A stretch of 64,000 nucleotides of DNA. Source: Deltaproteobacteria bacterium (lineage in GTDB: Bacteria; JADJOY01). The translations under genes were made by a program, and so were the position numbers. Location of the stretch: positions 62,001 through 126,000 of the forward strand of contig JADJOY010000018.1 in NCBI GenBank assembly GCA_016713535.1, written 5' to 3'. The notes beneath the pieces were generated by a model. The model made no database searches. It was not told where the DNA came from and saw only the letters and a list, made by a program, of their open reading frames with translations. Below are positions 62,889 through 64,000 of the stretch, piece by piece (within the stretch, counting starts at the first letter, position 1; each line of letters begins with the position of its first letter).

Positions 62889-64000
62889 TCACCCCCGCGA
62901 GTGATCGAACATCACCTTGATGGCGCCTGTCGACTTGTCGAGGGTGGTGTCGATCGCCTTGCGCCACTCGCCGAGCGCGAAGCGGTGGGTGACCAGTCCG
63001 TCGACGGTGAGCGCGCCTCGCCCGAGGAGGTCGATCACGGCATCGTAGGTCCGCATCGCGCCACCCTGCCAGCTCTCGCAGCCGTGGGCGTAGATGCCGG
63101 TGAGGTCGAGCTCCTGGTGCCAGATCGGGTTGAGGTCGACCTTCTGGCGCGAGAGCTCGAAGCCCACCATCACCACCGCGCCGCCGGCGCGCGCCCAGCG
63201 CAGCGAGTCCTGGATGGTGGCGGCCGAGCCGATCGAGTCGTAGACGACGTCGTAGCCGCCGAGCAGCGTGCGGTTGCCGAAGAGGCCGGTGTAGAGCTTC
63301 GCGCCGGTGATGCGCGCCGTCGCGGCGTAGACGTCCTCGCCGCGGATGATCTCATCGGCGCCGAGGCGCTTCGCGGCTTCCGCCTGGTGCGCGTGCCGGG
63401 CCACCGCGGTGAGGTGGCAGCGCGGCGACACCGCGCGCACCGCTTGCAGCACGCACAGGCCGACGATCCCGCAGCCCACCACCAGGGCCTTCTGGGTGGG
63501 AGCGGGCGTGCGCTTGAGCGCCGCGTGCAGGCCGGTCGAGAGCGGCTCGATCATCATCGCCTGCTCCGCCGAGAGCCGCTCGGGCACGGGGTAGATCTCG
63601 GTCTCGTGCGCGGTGTAGGAGTCGCTGAAGCCGCCGCCCACGCCGCGCGGGCCGACGCCGGCCGAGGCGTTCTCGCAGCGGGTGTAGTTCTGCGCGGCAC
63701 AGTGCGGACAGATCGGCTCGATCTCCTGGCTCAGGCAGGTCGCGCCCTGGAAGCGTGTGTCCATGACCACGCGGTCGCCGCGGCGGACCCGCGTGACGCC
63801 GGGGCCGACCTCGACCACCTCACCGACGGTCTCGTGGCCGAGGTAGATGCGCTGGTAGCCGGGGAGCGCGACGGGCGAGACGTCGGGGTCGGCCTCGACG
63901 AAGAGCAGGCTCACGTCGCTCGCGCAGACGCCGCACAAGTGATTCTTGACCCGCACCCAGCGCGGTCCCGGGAGCGGCGGCTCGGGGATCTCGGCGAAGT
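62889..64000 (-). CDS. Zinc-dependent alcohol dehydrogenase, 5' end cut off
   Basis: The start lies beyond the right edge; the frame is open to 64000 (FAEIPEPPLPGPRWVRVKNH). The zinc ligands LCGVCASDVS (Cys), GHETVG (His) and the structural-zinc lobe with PICPHCAAQNYTRCEN (four Cys) are present; VVGCGIVGLCVLQAVRA is the NAD(P) fold. The end KAIDTTLDKSTGAIKVMFDH is typical. It belongs to the medium-chain ADH family (threonine/sorbitol dehydrogenase-like). Substrate unknown. Confidence 0.9.
   Translation of the reverse strand, partial: FAEIPEPPLPGPRWVRVKNHLCGVCASDVSLLFVEADPDVSPVALPGYQRIYLGHETVGEVVEVGPGVTRVRRGDRVVMDTRFQGATCLSQEIEPICPHCAAQNYTRCENASAGVGPRGVGGGFSDSYTAHETEIYPVPERLSAEQAMMIEPLSTGLHAALKRTPAPTQKALVVGCGIVGLCVLQAVRAVSPRCHLTAVARHAHQAEAAKRLGADEIIRGEDVYAATARITGAKLYTGLFGNRTLLGGYDVVYDSIGSAATIQDSLRWARAGGAVVMVGFELSRQKVDLNPIWHQELDLTGIYAHGCESWQGGAMRTYDAVIDLLGRGALTVDGLVTHRFALGEWRKAIDTTLDKSTGAIKVMFDHSRG

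Noticed and set aside
1-64000. tRNA, rRNA or complete insertion sequence
   Set aside because: No cloverleaf, ribosomal RNA or transposase gene was recognised by eye; a covariance-model search would be needed to exclude small RNAs.

Overview
The window is a GC-rich, gene-dense stretch of a Gram-negative bacterial genome: it has lipoproteins, a porin, a beta-barrel outer-membrane protein and Sec signal peptides. The gene mix (beta-oxidation enzymes, a deazaflavin nitroreductase-like protein, OxyR, TerC, DUF4056, many VOC/GFA/SnoaL-type small proteins) and the dense intergenic palindromes recall uncultured Myxococcota/Binatota-like or related soil lineages. That placement is inference. No rRNA, tRNA, CRISPR array or complete insertion sequence was recognised.

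Layout. 1-6.5 kb: partial carbon-nitrogen hydrolase, two VapBC-type toxin-antitoxin pairs, and a 3-hydroxyacyl-CoA dehydrogenase/thiolase pair closed by a hairpin terminator. 6.5-14.1 kb: DsbA-like isomerase, a signal peptidase I homologue whose usual catalytic Ser position is Gly, divergent OxyR, quinone oxidoreductase, TerC, a broken and an intact acyl-CoA dehydrogenase, and a Ddn-like protein. 14.1-24.6 kb: DUF2277, a radical-SAM-like protein with unusual cysteine spacing, GST, two VOC proteins, a secreted protein that runs into a 152-bp tandem array, a four-gene set (tautomerase, GFA, SnoaL-like, membrane protein), then a 171-bp tandem array. 24.6-30.9 kb: secreted adhesion-type protein, orphan antitoxin, peptidase E, CPCC protein, dual-specificity phosphatase, and three copies or remnants of one small gene. 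31-38.5 kb: 122-bp repeat array followed by a run of frameshifted genes (DUF4056, beta-barrel protein, AI-2E transporter, GNAT, HicB-like, NADAR, cyclase-ATPase). 38.9-44.8 kb: an accessory island, AT-richer in its right half, with two GIY-YIG proteins, a cytosolic 5'-nucleotidase, an uncharacterised protein and a DpnII/MboI-like restriction-nuclease-domain protein. 45.4-53 kb: a large secreted LamG/heme-motif protein (frameshifted), repeats with a poly-G tract, cupin, GH32, DUF1003. 52.5-57.5 kb: a molybdate locus (HTH-PBP regulator, modA, porin, modB, modC) with a striking nested-repeat operator. 58-64 kb: SGNH hydrolase, small ABM-like protein, secreted depolymerase-type esterase with a beta-propeller lipoprotein, and a partial zinc alcohol dehydrogenase.

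Two features cut across the window. First, most intergenic gaps are filled by a small set of palindromic modules shuffled into composites and locally amplified into 122-, 137-, 152-, 171- and 207-bp tandem arrays. Second, about fifteen otherwise well-conserved genes are interrupted by single-base indels, often in homopolymers. The motifs survive across the breaks, so sequence error or very recent decay is more likely than old pseudogenes; read-level checking should precede any claim of gene loss.

Functionally, the best-connected units are the HADH/thiolase and acyl-CoA dehydrogenase sets (fatty or steroid acyl-CoA oxidation), the mod operon (oxyanion uptake across both membranes) and the nuclease-rich accessory island (possible defence or mobile-element cargo).
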